Origin: Bradysia coprophila
Taxonomy: Eukaryota; Arthropoda; Insecta; Diptera; Sciaridae
NCBI RefSeq assembly: GCF_014529535.1
Contig: NW_023503372.1
Span: 3,700,988 to 3,764,987, forward strand
Direction: 5' to 3'
DNA length: 64,000 bases
Part shown: positions 60,260 through 64,000 of the stretch, one piece after another
Layout: every line of letters starts with the position of its first letter
Position numbering within the stretch: position 1 is the stretch's first letter
Position numbers and translations under genes: made by a program
The notes under the pieces: model-generated
Databases searched by the model: none
Seen by the model: only the letters and a program-made list of their open reading frames with translations
Told to the model about the DNA's origin: nothing

Positions 60260-63200
60260 AAGCCTCGGATAACAAATTACCTATAATAATTTTGACTTTT
60301 GAACAAATAAAAATTAAATGCTTATTAGATACTGGTTCTGATACAAGTTTATTAAAGCCAGACATTTTACCTTACAAAAAAATCAAATTACTGAAACCAA
60401 AACATTATAGTTCCTTGGGTGGGCCTAATCAGGTGACTCACAAGGTAGTGACACCTTTTCCGAAAGAATTTAAAGTGGCAGGAACTTTAGAATGGAAATC
60501 ATTTCCATTGAAGAGTAAGAAATATGATGCCATAATAGGAATGAATTTTCTCATTCCTTTTCAAGCTAAAATTGATGTTAGCGGACAGTTTATGGAAATA
60601 CTGTCAAAATATAAAGTTCATTTTACGGATTCTGAAATCCCTTGCGAATTAGCCGAAGCTAATGCATTGGAAGCGATTCCTGATTATAAGGAAGGAATTC
60701 GTGATTTATTAAACAGATCTGGATTAAACGATGAAGAAAATCGTTTATTGAAAGATTTAGTGAAGAATAAAGATCTTTTCTTTATTGAAGGTGATAATTT
60801 GACCTTCACTCATGAGATAACTCATGAGATTAAAGTGAAAGATGAAAATTCAATTTATTGTAAACCTTATCGATATCCTCAAATTCATGAAAGAGAAATT
60901 GAACGACAAATGAAGGAAATGTTGAGACAAGGCATTATTAGAGAATCTAATTCGCCTTACAATTCACCACTTTGGATAGTCCCAAAGAAATTAGATAATT
61001 CCAAGATAAGGAAATGGCGAATAGTAATCGACTATAGAAAATTGAATGAAAAAACTGTTGATGATAAATTTCCGATACCAAATATTGACAGCATACTAGA
61101 TAGATTGGGCCGAGCTCAATATTTTACTATCCTAGATTTAGCAAAAGGATTCCATCAAGTCTTAGTTAAGGAATCTGACCAAAAGAAAACAGCGTTTTCA
61201 ACCCCTTCTGGTCATTACGAATATGTTCGTATGCCATTCGGCTTAAAGAACGCCCCAGCGACTTTTCAACGATTGATTAATAGTATTCTCAGAGAATATA
61301 TCAATAAAATTTGTGTAGTGTACCTTGATGATATTCTCATTTTTAGTACGTCTTTAGATGAACACATTACCAGTATTAACAAAATATTTGGTGCTCTCCG
61401 AAAAGCTAATTTGAAAATACAAATTGATAAATGTAATTTTCTCTGTAAAGAAACAGAATATCTAGGTCATGTCCTGACGAAAGACGGCATAAAACCCAAT
61501 CCCAAAAAGGTAGAGGATATAATTAAATTGAAACTTCCTGTTAATCAGAAACAGATAAAATCATTCTTAGGAATAACTGGATATTACCGCAAATTTGTAA
61601 AAGATTACGCAAAAATTGCTAAGCCAATGACTCATTACCTGAAGAAAGGAAAACAGATCAATACCACTGATCCTTCTTATATTAACGCTTTCGAAGAATT
61701 AAAAACACTCCTTACCACTCACCCTATTTTGAAATACCCTGATTTCAATAAACCATTTAAAATCAATACTGACGCCAGCCGTTATGCACTAGGCGCAGTA
61801 CTCCTACAAGAAGGTCATCCAGTTGCTTATGCAAGCAGGACATTAAACACTCACGAAATAAATTACGGAACTCCCGAAAAGGAACTTTTAGCAGTAGTGT
61901 GGGGCTGCAAATATTTTAGACCGTATATTTACGGAAAAGAATTTTTGTTACAAACAGATCATGAAGCACTGACATGGCTTCACAAAAAGTATTTGGGAAA
62001 GGATTTAAATCCTAAATTACAAAGATGGATTTTATCATTGGGAGAATATAATATCAAAATTAATTATTTGAAAGGAAAGGATAATAGAATTGCTGATTTC
62101 CTCAGCAGAATAAACTCTGATACAAATGAAATAAATAATTTCTTTAGAGATTCTAGTTCAGATGAACGTGAACAAAATGCTTTAGAAAGCGATGGAAATA
62201 GCTCTGACAGTGATGATGATAATTCATTACGGGTAACCGTCCATTCACAAGCAGAAGATATGAACGATCACATTCCAATTATGGAAACTGTTGTTAATCG
62301 ATTCAAGAATCAAATCATTATCACTTCCGACTTTTTAGAATTACACGAATCTGTATTTGGAAATAGAAGAATTTATCTCGATCCAGACCTGACACAAGAA
62401 GAAATAATCGAAAAATTAAAATATTTCATTGATAATCGAAAAGCGGCAATCTACACAGAGATTTCTGATCATAATTTCAATGATATTCAACTGCTGTTGA
62501 TACGAGAATTTCCTAACGTGAAATTCGTCCGGTGCACTCATTTCGCACAAGATATCGAAGACGAGGAAGAATTGTATCGGGCAATCTCAAAACAACACAA
62601 AGAATTGAGACACCCTGGTATTATTGCGCTTTACGAAGATTTGAAATTTAAAATCTACAATAAATTCCTTAGATTTAGTATCAATAAAATTACGAATAAT
62701 TGTGATATTTGTTGCCGTGGTAAATATGATAGGCAACCAATCAAAGCTAAATTCTTGAAAACAGAAATACCTACAAATAAAAATGAAATTGTTCATATAG
62801 ATATCTATACGAACACGAAACAGAAATTTTTAACTTTTATTGACAAATTTTCAAAATTTGCTACAATCTATCCAATTCAACATAGTAATCATACGGAGAT
62901 TATAGAAAAACTAGCAATGTACTTCAATCATAAAAAACCCAAAAAGATTGTTGCCGATAACGGATTTAAAGATGTCAATATAAAAGACTTCTTGAGAGAC
63001 GAAGGTATTGAAATACATTAAGCTAAACCCCATAGTCACACAGGCAATTCCGATGTAGAGCGACTTCATAATACTTTAACTGAAAAAATTCGTGTTTTAA
63101 ATATTGAACAAAACAAAGTAATTAGTATCCAAGCTATAGAGGCTATCCGTTATTACAACTCTTTATATCATACTACAATAAAATTTACTCCGGGTCAAGC

Positions 63201-63501
63201 CGAAGATGACCCCACGCTGAAAGAGAAAATTTATCAAAACCTGTTAGCATCTCAAACAACACGATTGGAAAAACATAATTTAAAAAGGGAAAATTATGAA
63301 GAAAAACGAAATGAGGGATACATAAAATTTTATAAATCACTTAGACATAAAAATGAACCTAAATATCGACGTTATAAACTTGCTAATGTACACACTTGCA
63401 ATATAAAACGTCCTCTTAAATTTACAGAAAATGATAATTCTCTTTCTTCTGATGACAATCATACGACCGACGATGACTCAATTACAAGTCCACAAAATTG
63501 A
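60254..63501 (+). pseudogene. pol: Pol ORF of gypsy-type errantivirus, interrupted by one in-frame stop
   Basis: Entered by -1 frameshift from gag. Domains in order: aspartic protease (LLDTGSDTSLL, about 60325), reverse transcriptase (RKWRIVIDYRKLN; YLDD at 61321-61332), RNase H (NTDASRYALGAVLLQ), integrase zinc region (HKELRHPGI..CDICC, about 62596-62715) and integrase core (first Asp in VHIDIYTNTKQ, second in KKIVADNGF). A TAA at 63019-63021 interrupts the core just before the segment carrying the catalytic Glu (GNSDVERLHNTL). The same frame then continues without further breaks to 63501. One stop, no frameshift: a young copy that is probably disabled for integration unless readthrough occurs. 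17.6/297-type by domain sequence. Confidence 0.85.
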
Positions 63502-64000
63502 ATCGAATGTTGGATTCACAATCATTCAGGAAGAACAAATTACTATACCGACTTCATTTAACTACTCATTACATATTATTGACTTAAAAGAAATTGACAA
63601 TCTTATTACGTCATTGACAGCTAGCATATCATTATTCCCAGAATATATGGTAAACTACTTAATGTTTGAAATTTCAAAATTGGACGACAAACTTACGACT
63701 TTGCAAGACGGACACCATTCCATACGTAAACGTGGTTTATTTAACTTTGTCGGTACTATTGATAAATGGATTAAGGGAACCATGGACGACAATGACAGAC
63801 AAACTATTAATAATCATTTAGCTAACATAGATATTAATAATCATAATGTAATCAATGCTATTAATCAACAGGTGCAAATAAATAACAATTTTTCAATTTC
63901 CATACGACGACTAGCAAACACAATTAAATCGGATCGAGAAATCATTTTTGAAATTTTAGAAAATTCTACTGACAAGCATAAACGAGAACTTGCCCTATTC
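63473..64000 (+). CDS. env: Env-like ORF of the errantivirus, partial (runs off the window)
   Basis: ATG at 63473, overlapping the end of pol by 29 bases in another frame; open to the window end (176 codons). It has a basic RKR cleavage-type motif followed by GLFNFVGTIDKWI, the fusion-peptide type found in insect errantivirus and baculovirus F-like envelope proteins. Normally expressed from a spliced mRNA. Presence of env marks the element as an endogenous insect retrovirus rather than a plain gypsy retrotransposon. Signal peptide and transmembrane anchor cannot be judged from the visible part. Confidence 0.75.
   Translation, partial: MTQLQVHKIESNVGFTIIQEEQITIPTSFNYSLHIIDLKEIDNLITSLTASISLFPEYMVNYLMFEISKLDDKLTTLQDGHHSIRKRGLFNFVGTIDKWIKGTMDDNDRQTINNHLANIDINNHNVINAINQQVQINNNFSISIRRLANTIKSDREIIFEILENSTDKHKRELALF

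Overview
This window looks like nuclear DNA of an insect, most likely a dipteran. The reasons are short phase-matched GT/AG introns, very AT-rich spacers, and typical insect gene families: clip-type serine protease homolog, odorant-binding protein, EcKinase, retinin-like cuticle proteins, Ly6 protein. It also carries a gypsy-type endogenous retrovirus and many miniature inverted-repeat elements. A lower dipteran such as a fungus gnat is my guess, not something the sequence proves. No tRNA, rRNA or CRISPR was seen. All exon models were worked out by eye from splice sites, reading phase and family alignment.

Layout. 1572-8341 (+): nine-exon catalytically dead clip-type serine protease homolog. 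12.5-18.9 kb: a tandem duplication carrying two structural cuticle-protein genes; the first copy holds a 1.23-kb TIR element whose empty site is visible in the second copy, and an 8-bp-TSD hAT-like MITE lies between them. 19.4-21.4 kb: tandem repeats and a direct repeat. 21.4-23.0 kb (-): 5'-truncated LINE. 24.7-25.2 kb (+): a third retinin-type cuticle gene. 26.9-32.4 kb (-): COP9 signalosome subunit 7, with an intact EcKinase gene inside its 4.4-kb intron. 34.0-35.0 kb (-): long odorant-binding protein. 35.5-38.5 kb (-): secreted PHB-depolymerase-like hydrolase with a full Ser/Asp/His triad. 39-43 kb: several TIR elements. 43.3-43.9 kb (+): cyanase with a 16-nt microexon. 45.6-48.8 kb (-): ZC4H2. 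49.4 kb (+): two-finger C2H2 mini-protein. 50.9 kb (+): Ly6 protein, with a decayed copy at 54.1 kb. 51.9-53.5 kb (-): secreted 446-aa orphan. 55-56.1 kb: MITE and LINE tail. 57.1 kb: palindromic 43-bp tandem repeat. 58.2-64 kb (+): gypsy-type errantivirus with LTR end, PBS, gag, pol and the start of env.

The genes do not form one pathway. The observations I would follow first are the cyanase and the fungal/bacterial-type PHB-depolymerase-like enzyme 5 kb apart (both candidates for old horizontal acquisition, both now with introns and insect-style gene structure), the MITE that appears to supply a splice donor of the serine protease homolog, and the paralogous cuticle gene that has lost its retinin-like domain.
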